Part shown: positions 1-12,000 of the stretch, piece by piece
Layout of the letters: each line of letters opens with the position of its first letter
Position numbering within the stretch: position 1 is the stretch's first letter
Source of the DNA: Trebouxia sp. TZW2008
Lineage: Eukaryota > Chlorophyta > Trebouxiophyceae > Trebouxiales > Trebouxiaceae
DNA length: 64,000 nucleotides
Assembly: GCA_002118135.1 (NCBI GenBank)
Contig: BDIU01000050.1
Span: 1-64,000 of the forward strand
Direction of reading: 5' to 3'
Position numbers and translations under genes: made by a program
Notes under the pieces: generated by a model
What the model was told of the DNA's origin: nothing
Databases searched by the model: none
Seen by the model: only the letters and a program-made list of their open reading frames with translations

Positions 1-1555
1 TTTTGTGGTGGTGAGCACTGCAGAATGCTGTTTGCATGATGCTTCAGGCCTTGCAGGACTCATACACAGGCCGGGGAGGCAGCTGCAGCGAATTCTGTGC
101 AGAATCACTCCTTCTAAAGGCTAAGTGCAATCTGAGCACCTAAGACATCACAGCCTGTTTGAGCTGCCTGCTGGTTAGCATCCTGGCTGCTGCTTGTCCT
201 GCAGGTGCAACATGGCATGCAGCAAAGCCTCACACTTCCTCCACACAGCAGAAATTGCATGCCTACAAATGCGCGCACTTGACGTAGGCGGAGCTGATGG
301 ACAATAGTTTGAGCAGTGCCTGGTGGGCACCTTTCTGACCAGCCATCTGCCACTCAGTGGTCTGCAGGNNNAAGCCAGCTCAGGCCACTTTTGGACACTT
401 GTGCTTGTTGTAAAGCCCTTGCATGTGATTGCACCAGTCAGGCAGGCTGCTGGCATCGACGCTACGAGCTGTCTACCTCCGAGCGACAAGTCGGGAACTG
501 TTCTTTAGCCCTGCAAGATTCCGGGTCTGCAAAGCTGCAAGCTCTCGAGCCGGGACGGGTGCTGTTGCTCGCGCTGAACCCGTTTTGTGACCAGGCAAGC
601 TTGACGCTCGAAGCCGGCAAGACAGAGCAGCTGGTGGCGTGCACGGATGCCTTGTGGGCATACGAATCCGTGTATGGCTTTTTGAGGGCTTGTTAGCCCC
701 GCGTCTGCACGTCACTGTCTTTGAGGAGATGGTGACAGACAGGGATTAGGTCCGCGAGCACGCAGTATTTCACGCTGGTGGTTCCCACAGAGCAGCCTCG
801 ATGCCTCAAAAGCGCCTTGTGAGTGCCAGCCGACAAGTTTAGTGACAAGAGAAGCAGGCAACAGTTTGTGAACCTGTGCCATCCCTCAAGTTCTGAGCTG
901 TCTAATTGTTGCTTTGCAATGCCTTATACACGACAGGACTGCAAACGACTTCTGGATTTGCTATGTCCAAAGATACGCCAAGACAAAGGGCAATTGCAAG
1001 GTCAATATTTATCTAGACAAGCAAAGCCAATTTGACATGCGACCTATGCGTATATTGCACATTTATATGGCTAGTTTGCAAGGTGAACGAAGTAACATAT
1101 ATCAAGCCAAGCCGTTTGTAAAACAGCAAGAAGCCCTTGGCGCCATGTAGGCATCTAGTGAAACGTAAACAGCTGTTAAGGACGCCATCACAATCTTGTC
1201 AGACACAACGGTGCAATTTCTACACCACTCTTTCTAAGGACTAATGCTCTCGCAATGCCTTGATGTACAAGTGGTTTTGGAGCGGCGAAATGCTGGATCC
1301 TAGTTTTGCAAGTGAACAGGATGCAAACAGGCATGGGTCTGATTACTCATCTCGAAACGCTTTGAGCACTGCAATTCAGCAGGCTCTTGTTGACGCAATA
1401 GAGTCCATTGCAAACACCATTGCTGCTGCAAGTACAGAAGAAGAACTCACACCTGCTTCTGGTGCAAACACAACGGCTCTTGGTAGCATGACTTTGCTGT
1501 TAGGTTAAAGCACGCGTACCGGCAAGATCCAACATTCTCCTCCGATCAAACGCAC
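1..1555. other. Stretch without a supported gene
   Basis: Short open frames exist on both strands, but none shows a recognisable domain, consistent splice sites or a convincing start. The open frame at 1260-1508 (+) is in-frame and Ala/Thr-rich but resembles nothing I know; it may belong to the decayed retroelement that follows. Confidence 0.4.
369..371. other. Three-base run of N
   Basis: Three undetermined bases interrupt the sequence. Frames crossing this point are unreliable. Confidence 0.95.
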
Positions 1556-1864
1556 AGCTATATCTTGTTGCGAGATGACGTTTGGTGGAAAGGTGAACAG
1601 ATTGTAGTTCCAGCTCATGAAATGCTGCAATTGGACATCCTGAAAGAGGCACTTGATAGTGCATATGCGGAACACACCTTGATTATACTAAAACGCTGCA
1701 TGCAGTGCAAAGAAACTGCATGTGGCCATACATGGCAAAACAGATCCACAAGTATGTATGTGGCTGTCATATTTGCAATTGCCAAAGGGACAAAAACCCC
1801 TCAGCCAAGCCTGTCGCGTGAAGCGCTCAGCAATTGGCACAGATTGCTATGGCAGTTTGCCTGA
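1556..1864 (+). pseudogene. Decayed Ty3/gypsy integrase fragment
   Basis: The frame beginning SYILLRDDVWWKGEQIVVP and continuing ILKEALDSAYAEHT has the layout of the zinc-binding N-terminal part of Ty3/gypsy integrases (a short beta segment with Trp and 'VVP', then an 'ILxExHDxxxxGH' helix). The expected His/Cys ligands are mostly gone: HD has become LD and GH has become EH. The later segment MYVAVIFAIAKGTKTPQPS sits where the C-x2-C 'QRNK' segment would be, but its cysteines are missing. The frame closes at 1864. No LTR, reverse transcriptase or protease is visible nearby, so this is a fossil fragment. It could also be a chance resemblance, though the order of motifs argues against that. Confidence 0.5.
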
Positions 1865-2534
1865 GTTGCCACACCACATGCTTTACTTGATGTGATACTC
1901 GTTTACATTTGCAACTTGACGCTTGAGATGACTGGCATGCTGCTTGAATTCTTTGAAGCAGCACAGTATCACCAATCTCCTCCTTGATGTGCTGACGCTC
2001 AAATTGTGTGTTTGCTTTACAACAAAATTCATAACATTGGCAGGCACGACCATTCTATGGTCGTATACCCTCGTTGTGACCTGTTCTGAGCTCAATGCTT
2101 TGTGTGCACCTGCATGTGGTCAGTGCAGCCTGTTTTTTGCGGCATGCTGCGGATTGTGTACACAGATCCTGAATGCCTGCATTTGGTGGTGCTGTGCTTG
2201 CCAATCAGCGCAGTATCGCTGCCGCTATGGCCCAAGACCTGTTCTGAACCATCTTTTTTAAAAGTATGGCAATTTGTTTGGTTGCTCTGCCTGTAGTATC
2301 ACACAATCATGCTGTCACAAATTATTTGGTGCTGTGTGCACATTATTGATCCTTTGTTGCGGGTCCAAATGGTTCGTTTCAGTGTACATGATATGGTTTC
2401 GGAGCTACGCAACAAGACAAACATGCTAATGATCATTTTGCTCGTCTCAAATTTAGCTAGCAGTGCAAATGATCATTTGGAGCATCTATTTTTCGCCAGG
2501 ATTGCTAATATTTTCGCTCGCTGAGCTCGCAAGC

Positions 2535-2599
2535 AGCGCGCTTCGCTTCGCGCGCTGTTAAGCGCGCTGCGCGCGCTTGGGAGCACGCTTCGCGTGCTC
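2535..2599. repeat. Cluster of three GC-rich perfect hairpins
   Basis: Three consecutive perfect stem-loops lie within 65 bases: 2535-2556 (7-bp stem AGCGCGC, 8-base loop), 2561-2577 (7-bp stem AGCGCGC, 3-base loop) and 2581-2599 (8-bp stem GAGCACGC, 3-base loop). They are far more GC-rich than their surroundings. Arrays of short GC-rich palindromes of this kind are common in green-algal organelle genomes, so an organelle-derived insertion is possible, though flanking organelle sequence was not recognised. Confidence 0.7.
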
Positions 2600-2602
2600 G
2601 GA

Positions 2603-2826
2603 ATGGCTGGTAACCCGGGGGGAGCTCCGAGACCACAGGTGCGTAGCAGGCGCAGGCTCTTTGAAGGTTCCGCTTCAACGAACGAGACATCGACGCCTTG
2701 TACGCTCAAGCAGAAAATTTCAGCGTGGTCCATCTTCCTCGCCCTGCTTACCTGTATTTTAGCTGCCGCGGCTCCAAGCAAGTGGACGCACACGTCGGGA
2801 TGCTCTTCTGCTGACAAACAGTGCTG
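2603..2826 (+). CDS. Candidate first exon with a membrane anchor
   Basis: An ATG at 2603 opens a frame to the TGA at 2824-2826. The product starts MAGNPGGAPRPQVRSRRRLF, a proline- and arginine-rich segment. After a Ser/Thr stretch comes one hydrophobic segment (ISAWSIFLALLTCILAAAA, about residues 43-61). This layout suits a type II signal-anchor protein. A strong possible 5' splice site (CAG followed by GTGCGT) occurs at 2638, so the exon could be shorter. The next exon could not be joined. It may be the start of the HAD-like gene downstream or a separate gene. Confidence 0.35.
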
Positions 2827-2987
2827 ATCGGCTATAAGCTCATCAGAAATCGGGGCGAGTGCTCAATCCGAGGCCAACTACAGTAATGCAGCTGTGCGAC
2901 CGGCAGCAGTGCGCCCTCAGTGCGTGGACAATGGTGTTGCACAAGAGTGACCTGCCGTGTCGGCTGTGTTAGTGTGCGCCCAGTCAT

Positions 2988-3193
2988 ATGCACTCCGAAT
3001 TCCTCACGCAAACGACAGCTGTACGACCTCCGGACAACACTGAAGCAACCAACGCACGGCGAATACTGACCACTCATAGCACCGCCCCTCCTGACACCAA
3101 AGAAGCTTCAACTAGCTCTGATGAACTTGACACTGAGTCTTTGGCTGAGACATGGAGTGCAACTGAGGGCATGCCCAGCCCAAGCCCAAGCAG
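2988..3193 (+). CDS. Candidate Ser/Thr-rich exon
   Basis: The open frame runs from an ATG at 2988 to a splice-donor-like site (AAGCAG then GTAGG). Its product is low-complexity, rich in Thr, Ser, Asp and Glu (for example TKEASTSSDELDTESLAETW). It leaves two bases of a split codon at its 3' end, which does not match the phase of the next candidate block, so the two cannot be joined directly. Confidence 0.3.
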
Positions 3194-3461
3194 GTAGGAC
3201 TGCATCAGTGTCTTTTGACTGCCATGCTGTCATTAACATGCACGTTTCAGGATGCTCAAGATTTGTTGAAATGCTGATCTGTACGGCTCTCTCTACATGC
3301 CATGGCAGCACTGGAATCATTCTGCAGAGGCGTGTATGTATCGCACTTCATGCTGAAAACCGTCTGATCTCTTGCTGGGCACAGCAGCTCGAAATGATGG
3401 CATCAACTTGTTAAGCTGTGCCGCAGAGATGAGCAGCCATCAGACATACATGCAATGACAG

Positions 3462-3634
3462 CGGCTTTACTGCTTGAAAAGTTTTTGGGGTCTGCCCCAT
3501 CTGGCGCGCAAGATGACACGTCTCTGGCAGAAGGGACTCTGAAGCGTGCTGATGCTCAAAGGCCAAGCCGCACCTGGCATGGTGTACAGAACTTTGTGAC
3601 TGGCTTTCGCAGCCATAAAGGCGCTCAGAAACAG
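3462..3634 (+). CDS. Candidate exon, possibly of the HAD-like gene
   Basis: This block is bounded by an acceptor (ATGACAG) and a donor (AAACAG then GTCAGT). It reads AALLLEKFLGSAPSGAQDDT and ends RSHKGAQKQ. Its codon choice looks coding. It enters after one base of a split codon and leaves in phase 0, whereas the first secure HAD-like exon needs two preceding bases, so at least one more exon would be required. The function is unknown. Confidence 0.35.
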
Positions 3635-4543
3635 GTCAGTCCTGCAACCAACTTGCGGCCTTTGGATTTGCTCACAGCTTCCAAAGACGTGTAGATATCT
3701 CTGCTTGCCTCATTTGTATATTATGTATTAGGGTTTAGTTGTCTTGGATCATAAGGAGAGTGTGCACAGCAGGGACATTTGCAAACAGTCATGCTGTGCT
3801 TCTCTGAACATCTGTCACATGTCACATCTTCACCCAGCATTGCAAGATGTCCTCAGGCCTGCAGAGATGCGTGCATCATTGAGCAGCAGGCTGGCAGGAC
3901 TTGACTGCAGAAGCCTGTGTTCTTTAGCTGCATCATTGTGCGCTCTGCAGTTCAGCTCTTTTGCAAGTCACGAGCCAGCTGTGACTTTGTCTTGTTTGGC
4001 TCTTGCCCAGCACACAAGGTTCAAGCAGATGCTTGTCACACCAAGCAATCTGTGTGTGAAACATCCAGGCTGCAGGTGGGCAGGCAACAGAGCAAAAGGC
4101 TATGTTGGCAAGCAGGCTGCAAGGACAGGCATCTCGTCCAGACCTGCACCGCCGCTCCTTCAGCAAGTATGGCACAGAAGCTGCTGGCCTGGTGCGCAGG
4201 TCAGCTTTCAGCCACCATTGCCGCGTCTCATCAACAGCAGGGCTTGTTGCAAATCAGCATCAGATCGTCAAAATACTTGAACATTTGTTGCCCTTAAACA
4301 TGTCAGCTCTGTCGCTCGTCCTCTTCAACTAGTTCGCTTTGAGAGAAAGCTGAATTGTCGCTAGTGTAACAGTTGCGATGCACAGTCATAAACTTTGTGG
4401 CTGTGGACACATCTGGTCAACTAAATGAAAAATGAGCGCTGCTCTCCATGTGTTGAAATATGTGTGTCGCTGCCATGCTCTGCATCAGCCTGCAAGCTGC
4501 AGCGTCTCAGGGGGTCATGTCATGTTGCAATGATGCCTTGCAG

Positions 4544-7500
4544 GTTCATTGATGGCCCGCCTGGAGTCATTCTGGCGGAGCAGTTTGCGTGCAAGGCTCG
4601 GCTGGTGCTGCACTTTGACATCAACAAGACCATCATCATGACTGACAAGGCGCAGGACAGTGACATGAGCCAGATGCTCAACATGCTACTGAGCGAGTGT
4701 GCATGGGGACGGCTGGAGCCCGGGCCCCTCTGGGTCCCTGTTGGCCGCCTTGCCACTGACAGGTCAGCCACCTGAATGCTTGCGTCTGCTGCAAGCCGTA
4801 GCAAGGTGTTTTATAAGCCCTTTAAAATCATTTAATGTACATGCTGATAGTACTTCACATTTACTTTGTCTCATGGTGGACAAGCACAAATCTGATGCTC
4901 CAGTCTCTTGAATTGATAGGTCACTACTAGTTGCTAGGAAAGACTGCGTTGCAGGTGAAGAGTCATGGCATCTTTGCAGAATTTTGGAAAGTGCTCCTTT
5001 AGCTGAGGGCAAGTGTCATGATGCTGATAGATTTACTGATGGCAACCTCTGCAAAACCTGTCTCTCTGGCTAACCCAGCTACATATGCTCAGACATAACA
5101 TAAACTGGACTGAAGCCTGGCAAACAGTCTTTGTTGACTGCACAACATGCAATTTTTTCAATGTGGATGCAAAGCTTATTCAAAGCTGTGTCGCATGCCC
5201 TTCAACACCAAAAAAACACCCTGCATTGTGCAACATCATCAGCTTTGCCCTTATTGAACACTTCTGCAATTGAGTCATCATTTGGTGTACAGGCCTGCTA
5301 GTGATCCTCAGCTGATGAGTTACCGGATCTTCCTGGATTCCTTCCTGCTGCCCTTCAAGGTGGGTGAGGGCCCTGCCATTGAAGCCCTGAATACAGCCAT
5401 CAAGAGTGAAAGGCAGAAGCTAAAGAGGGTGTTCACTGAGCCTGGGCAGCCTGGTGACATGTTCAGGTAAGCTGGCTAGGCTAGCAACTTTGCTGCTTGG
5501 TGGAGTCATCTCAGCCAAAAATAAAGTATAAGAGCTGCTGCGATGCTGTGTCATTCACAAAAGATGGCTCAAATAGGCTGTTCAGCAATGTCTGCTGTCA
5601 CCAGCACAGACTTACGGCGAGCATATGTTGCAGGGGTGTCTTCCAGAAGCTGCACCAGAAGCTGACGCCTTTGCCTCACTGTACCTGTCAGACACGCATC
5701 TTGCCATCCTTCTTTGAGCTGCTGAAACATCTGCACTCCCAGGTGAGGCGCTTGCATGTATAGCACCATGGCAGGCTGTGCCAAATGGTGTCTTTCAGCC
5801 TTGCCACCCATTCTGCATTGCAAACAACTTTCCATGCACCTGTGTGCCGCATCCCAAGCATGCGTAATTCAGTCCCTCAAGAATCAACCCTTGTCTGCTA
5901 TACATTGCATAGTTCCTGCGGTACATGGTATGTGGGCATTTCCATGACACCTTTGGTTCAGACAGCACTAAGCATGAACTCACAGATATTCTTTGCCTTG
6001 CCTCAGGTTGACTTGTTGCACTGCACATTGAGCAAAAGTCTAGGCCATAGATTCAGGTAAGCTTGCAGCAAGCGTAGCAGGCATTGCCTGCTCTGCTTGG
6101 CTACCACTATTCCATGCAACCTCTGTACTCATCAGCGCATGTGCTTTTCTGCAGGGCAGGGACTTCACCATTGTTTTCAGGTCTTTTGGCTCAGACATAT
6201 CTGAAGTTGTTGAAGAGATGAATGCATTTGCCACTGGGCAGCATCCTTGTTACCCAGAGGTATGCATTTTGTTCAATCATGCTGCATACTGTCATTGACA
6301 GAGGATGTATGAGCAGCTGTGGCAAGGGCTAGTGAAAATGGCTGTCGTTGCACGTGTGCAATCTGCATGTCACATGCTCGATAGTTGGTGTTAACCTTGC
6401 GCAGCGATAGGGATGACAATTACTTTGGCAGTCCAGGTGCGCATGGATGGCTCAGATGGTCGCACAGACATGCGCATGTCCGTGCCAAACAATGTTGGTG
6501 CATTCTACCGAGAGTCCACCAAGCCTGATGGCAGCGCCCTCTGCTTAGGTCAGGTTCTTGCTGCAACAAAAAAGCTGACTGCATTCGTGCATGCCTGCTC
6601 TGTCCATGCCATGTCATGCTGCTCAAATCGTGCTGTATGAGTGCATTGAGCAACAGACCTGTTGCATATGAGCCATGTGAGCTGTCATGCAAGGTTGAAA
6701 CACATGTCCATTGTGCTTAAGACACTTAGCCTGAAGCCTCAGAAGTTTCCTGGACATGCTTGCAGGTGCATCATCAAAGGTTATGACTGCCAAGAAGCTC
6801 ACTCTTCAAGAGCTTGAGGCTTGTGCTGACGAGTCTGGCCGCAAGTTGATACGCACCTTCCCTCAGATGAGACTTGCCTTTTTGCAAGAGTGCAGTATGC
6901 GCAGAATCAACCGGGCGTATGCGTTGCGCGACTACTACCCTTTCTGGAAAACTAACGCTGAAAGATCTAAAGCTGGCAAACTTCTGCTGCTAAACAGACA
7001 AGATGAGGATCATATTCAGATCATGTTTGATGACAATATAGGCTATGGCTCACCCCACATTGTTGACGCCAGGGATGCCCGCACAGGCCAACCTGTTTCA
7101 TTCAAGGTGAAGCTTCTACTACTTTTTCTTTGCTGTTCGCTTCTAACGCTTGGACTCTATTTTTGTTGCTTTCTTTCAGCAGATATGCGCCAATACAGTG
7201 CCGTTGACAAGCAAGCAATATCTTTGTTGATAACCCTAACATATTTCCTTTGGCTGGGCACTGCTGCAATTTCTCTGCTATCAATTACCTCTGACTGCGT
7301 TGCTGGAACTGCAGGAAGTCAACAATAGGCACCTGGTCAAAGCAGAGCCTCTCAACGCCATCCTTGACCCCCAGTACTTTGTGCGTCAGGTGCATGAATG
7401 TGTTGTGAGGGTCTTGAATGAGAGGGTGGCCAGGGGACAGGAAGCCAACAAGCGTGCTGATGACTACAGGTATGTCACAAACAGCATCTGCTACTGCCCC

Positions 7501-8059
7501 TTGCAGTGCAGACCTGCAGAGTGCATTCATGCAAAGCTGCAGCTGTAATGACATTTTGGACTGGCATCCTTTGCTGAATTGTTAGGTGTTCTGTGCCGCA
7601 AGTGACATCAAGACATATCAGAACTGCAAGCTGGTGATATATGAAGGATGCTGCTAGAGTCACATGCATGCTTCCTGCTGACTCTCTGGTGGTGATACGT
7701 GCATGCATTACTTGAATGGACATTGGCAAGCATGGTGAGCAGCAGACTCTGGACTCTCTCATACTTGTTGCATTTTTCAAATGCATGCACTAAGGTGTTG
7801 TAGCAACCCACAGCAGCTGAACATGTCAATTTGCCATTCACCCTGTGTTTTGTTACCAACATCAAACGACTGTTTTTGCAGGTCCCAACCACGTCATCTG
7901 TATGGCAATTTTCCAAATGCTCAGTCAGCACCCGACAGAGCAGCTGGCAATCAACTAGGGGTGGCCAACACCTCAACCCGTGCCAGATTTCTGTGGGGCC
8001 TTGTCAGCCAGCGCCTTGTAGGTGCCATACGAGCAAGGCGAGCAATGCAGGGAACCTAA
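4544..8059 (+). CDS. HAD-like protein of unknown function (5' end missing)
   Basis: Eight exons join in frame: 4544-4762, 5293-5466, 5634-5742, 6155-6259, 6437-6548, 6766-7106, 7315-7469 and 7882-8059 (stop TAA). The first starts inside a split codon, so the N-terminus lies upstream and is unresolved. The first exon carries LVLHFDINKTIIMTD, which resembles HAD motif I (D-x-D-x-T) with Asn in place of the second Asp. Near the end, HIQIMFDDNIGYG resembles HAD motif IV (paired acidic residues). I recall related proteins with the 'FDxNKT' signature in algae and other protists, without an assigned function. The last exon fits in phase but is less convincing than the others. A phosphatase or sugar-transfer role is possible but not shown. 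The replaced motif I residue is the acid/base in many HAD phosphatases, so activity may be altered. Confidence 0.75.
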
Positions 8060-9062
8060 AATAGCCTCATACAATTGGGCATTTCATCCATGACAATGCG
8101 GCTGTAGCTGTATGGAAGGATGCTGGAGGCTTGTCAAAGATTGGCGGCAGACAGACTTGGTGTCAGATCAAATCTCCACGTCAACAATGCCTTGAGGGCA
8201 CTGTTCAACATGCAACATCAGCTATTGGCAACCTGAGCATTCCCTCTCAAGCTTCTCCATGCAAGGCACTAGCCACGGTGCACTTTGCTGCTCGCCATGC
8301 TGCTTGATCTTCTCAGCAGCATTGGCAGATGAGCTCAGCTCTGTTCTGCCTGTGGCAAGCAGCACTGCTGCCAAGCAGGCCTTTCCTCCTGATCAAAACA
8401 CCTTCTTTAATGCCAATGTAGCCAGCGTCTAGTTGCCATTCAGCACTGATTGAGACAGCCTATGCTTGTCTGCTCTTGTATATCAGTTGATACGCATGCT
8501 GAACACGTTTGTCGCATTCCTTGAACTTTAAAGGTCGACTGTCGAGCACCCTCAATGCAGCATCTGTTTCAGTTGATTTACAGTCTGGTGGTGATGAGCC
8601 GAACCCACGCAAATACGAATGCAGTATCAATTTGCAGGCGTGCAGAAAGGAGGATTTCAGTCCTGACATCAGGGATCGACTTGTGCGTTGCTGTGCACAG
8701 TTTGCAGGAGATTCACTTTACAATTTTGTCCATGTACATTACAGTCAAATGTTGATCTGGCCCAGACGACAGGGTTCTTTAGAGGAAACCCCCGACTGTC
8801 ACACACTGATGCTCTCAACGACATGCTGAAACTTTCACAGTCATGATGTTGACAGTCTTTGAAGCAATTACAATGTACCTGTGGCATTGTGTAGGGCGTG
8901 TACGTGTACAAACTTGCAAAGCTGTAGTCATTGCTTCAAGGAAACTGACGCAAAATCGCTATTGTTGCATGATGGACAATGCTGGTAGCAAAGACTTTTG
9001 CAAATGCAGTAGAAGCATAACAACATTGCAAATATCATTGAATATATGTGCAATTGAGCATT
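8060..9062. other. Convergent intergenic stretch
   Basis: This is the space between the 3' ends of the HAD-like gene (+) and the BET gene (-). No domain-bearing frame or RNA gene was seen. TGTAA on the minus strand near 8870-8875 could serve as a distant poly(A) signal for the BET gene. Confidence 0.5.
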
Positions 9063-12000
9063 TCAGATTTCCTCTACTTCTCCCTCCTCATCTCCAACAT
9101 CCACTCGTTCAGCCCATTGCTCTTCCTCCTCATCATCGTCACCAAAATCATCATCACTTTCATCTCCACGAAGCGCCAGGCCTCCATCTGTAGGAGCTTT
9201 TGCTCTGTGTAGCAGCTTGTGCACATTCTTTGCACCTTCCAAATCCTGCTCTTGCGCTTGCGCCTACGTCATTAAGCCAGTTTGAGCAAGCCATTCATGC
9301 TATATACTCGCAGTCATTCAGCTGCATGCATTGTTTCACGCCCTTGACTCCACGACGAAAAGCAAGAGCTGAAGCAAGCATACTGATGCACAAATGCTGT
9401 CTTGAGGCAACGACATGACACATGTTTACTGTTGCAGAGCTTGAACACTGTGTAGCAGGGCATTTGACACAGGAATTCAGAATGCACAGGGCACCTGCAA
9501 ATTTTTCCTGCAACTCCTTGCCAGCATGCATGAAGCAAGTCAGGGACACCCGTCAGGATCATTGATTGACAAAAGACCATGCATGCAATGAAAGCAGAAT
9601 AAAGGCTGAAAGCGTGCACCTCAAGCTCAGCGCGGTCTTGGGCCTGTTTCTGCTCTGCCTGGCGCTGACTGGCGGCCTGCTCCTCTGCTATGCGCGCTGC
9701 TGCCTCAGTCTTCTGCCGCTCCTCTTCTTCACGTGCCTGTGCAGCTGCAGCTGCAGCTTTCTGTGCTTCCTGCACCATGGCAGCCATTTCAGCAATGCAG
9801 CTCAGCAATTGAGCTACAAATCGAATCGCGAGCAGCCAGCTGTTGCACCTCATGGTTGCAAAATGCAGACTTGCAACAACAGACACTCTCACTGTTCTAT
9901 CACACAAGTTTTGGCTAGAGCCTCACACTTGGGATTGACTGTTGCTCAGCGGGCAAGCTGGATTGCACAGGCATAAGACACACAGCTGCACAAGTTGCAT
10001 GCCTTGAGCAAGTGACCACTGCAGCTGTAAGAAGACATGACAATCACCTCTTCTTTCTGGCGCCTGATGGCTTCCTCCTTCTCCTTCACCTGCCTCTGCT
10101 TCTGCACCAAGCAAAGCACTGTCAGCCACACAGCAACAGGTTCAGCCTTGAACATTTGGCCTGATACTGCGTATATTGTTGGGCCAGGTGGAACAGCATG
10201 AAATTGCAGATGCGTGCTGCATGAATGCATCCTCCACAGGCACAACTCTTGCTCACTTGGCAACTGCAATAGCAGATCTACATGTGTCCTGCCAGATTAC
10301 ATAAGCATCTTGGTCTATGCAGCATGTATGCTGAGCAAGCTTGAAAATCAAGCTAGCTGTTCAAACATCAGCATCAGCTGCATTGATTGAGGTCACGAAC
10401 CAAGCAAAGCACAGGACCTTATCTTAGCATGCATGGTTGATTGATGCAGGCAAAACTAATCTGCAGGCCAGAGCCTTCAGAGAAACATTGCAACATGAAG
10501 AGCAAGTGCTGCTTGATTTCCTGGCTCATCAGAGCCCACAGCCAGTGGAAAGGCTACAGGATAGACAAAAGCAAGTGATCAACATGCTGCGTTTGCAGGC
10601 AATCGTGTGCAGTGCATGAGTCTGCATTCTGTGTGTGCAGTCAAGATTGCAAGCCAGGCGATTGGTACTGCAGTTCCCTGCCCATGCATGCACATACTGG
10701 GCAGGTACAGAACACTCAAGTCACTGGTACACAGAGGCTGTGCCTCATGACACCCAGTCAATTGCTGACTGTCCTTGCACATTGATGACAGCACAGTGTC
10801 TTACCTCAACTCGTTCAACATCATCCCGTGACTGGAAGTTGTTCCACAAGCCGTCCGCATTGTCTTCTTCATCATCATTGGCCTTTTGCCCATCCTCTTC
10901 ATCAGTACCCAGATTGCCCCATGCTGCAGCGTTGCTCAGCTTGGTGTCCTGCAAATCAAGCAAGCTTGAACTAGCATCAACAGAAAGTGACAATGCATCA
11001 CAAGTTGGAGAACACGAGCACGTGCCTGATACCAAGCACGTAAACTATTGCTGCAATGCTATGTCCCGCTTCAGAAGCAGAGACAAGTGGACAAGGCAGT
11101 GAAGCCACAAATGGCAAGCTGCTTGCTGATAGCAAATGCTGGAAAGTTATTGTCCTAAACATGCGTTCCAATGACATTCTGAACATTCTGATGCAGTGAA
11201 TGTGAATTGTAGCAGCCAGATCAAGGCAAACATGCATATAAATCGCGTCAATCCTCCCTCATGGCTTTCAGGAAAGCTCAACTGCGCAGTACAGGCAGCC
11301 AAATGCTATGAATGCATAACTGCATGCTAATCTGAAGTTGCCTCACATGCGCATCTATATGACTGCAACTTTGCGGCAAAATACTGACAAGATGCACACC
11401 TGCCGAGGTTTGGCTTGACCAGAAGGCAGAATCTGGGGCGCCCCCAAGTGATTACTTGACATCAATGTTGGGCCCCCAGGACCCCCCTCTGCACACAACA
11501 GGACACAGCAGTCAACGCAGGCTACAGAAGAAGCTCAAAACCCTGCAGCACCAGAAGCAGAACCAGCTGCAGAGGCAGAAGCAGCTGCACCACAGGATTC
11601 TGAAATGGGACCAGCTGCAGAAGCAGCTGCTTCAGAGGATGCTGACATCAGACCACAGATAAAGGCAGAAGCAGCTGCCTCTGCCTGTGATCCCATGTCA
11701 GAATCCTGTGGTGCAGCTGCTTCTGCCTCTGCAGCTGGTCCCAGCCCCTCAGGCACAAAGCAAATAGCTGTTTGTGACAACAAAACGTCTCATAGCAGAG
11801 CTCCTGATGCAGAAGCGATATGTTGCAAGAAGTGCAAGAGAAAGAGGCATGTATCAGCAGCCATCAGCAGCATTCCATCAGCAAGGCCTTGTCACACAGC
11901 TGAAGATGGTGTCAAAAGCTTTGTCCATCTTGATACACTAGTTGACAATCCTTGATGTGCCAAGCTGGACAAAGCTGACAGGACCTTGCTTCAGCGTTTT

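Noticed and set aside
11535..11955. Ala/Glu-rich frames on both strands as coding exons
   Set aside because: They come from an inverted repeat inside an intron. The BET exons on either side join in frame without them.
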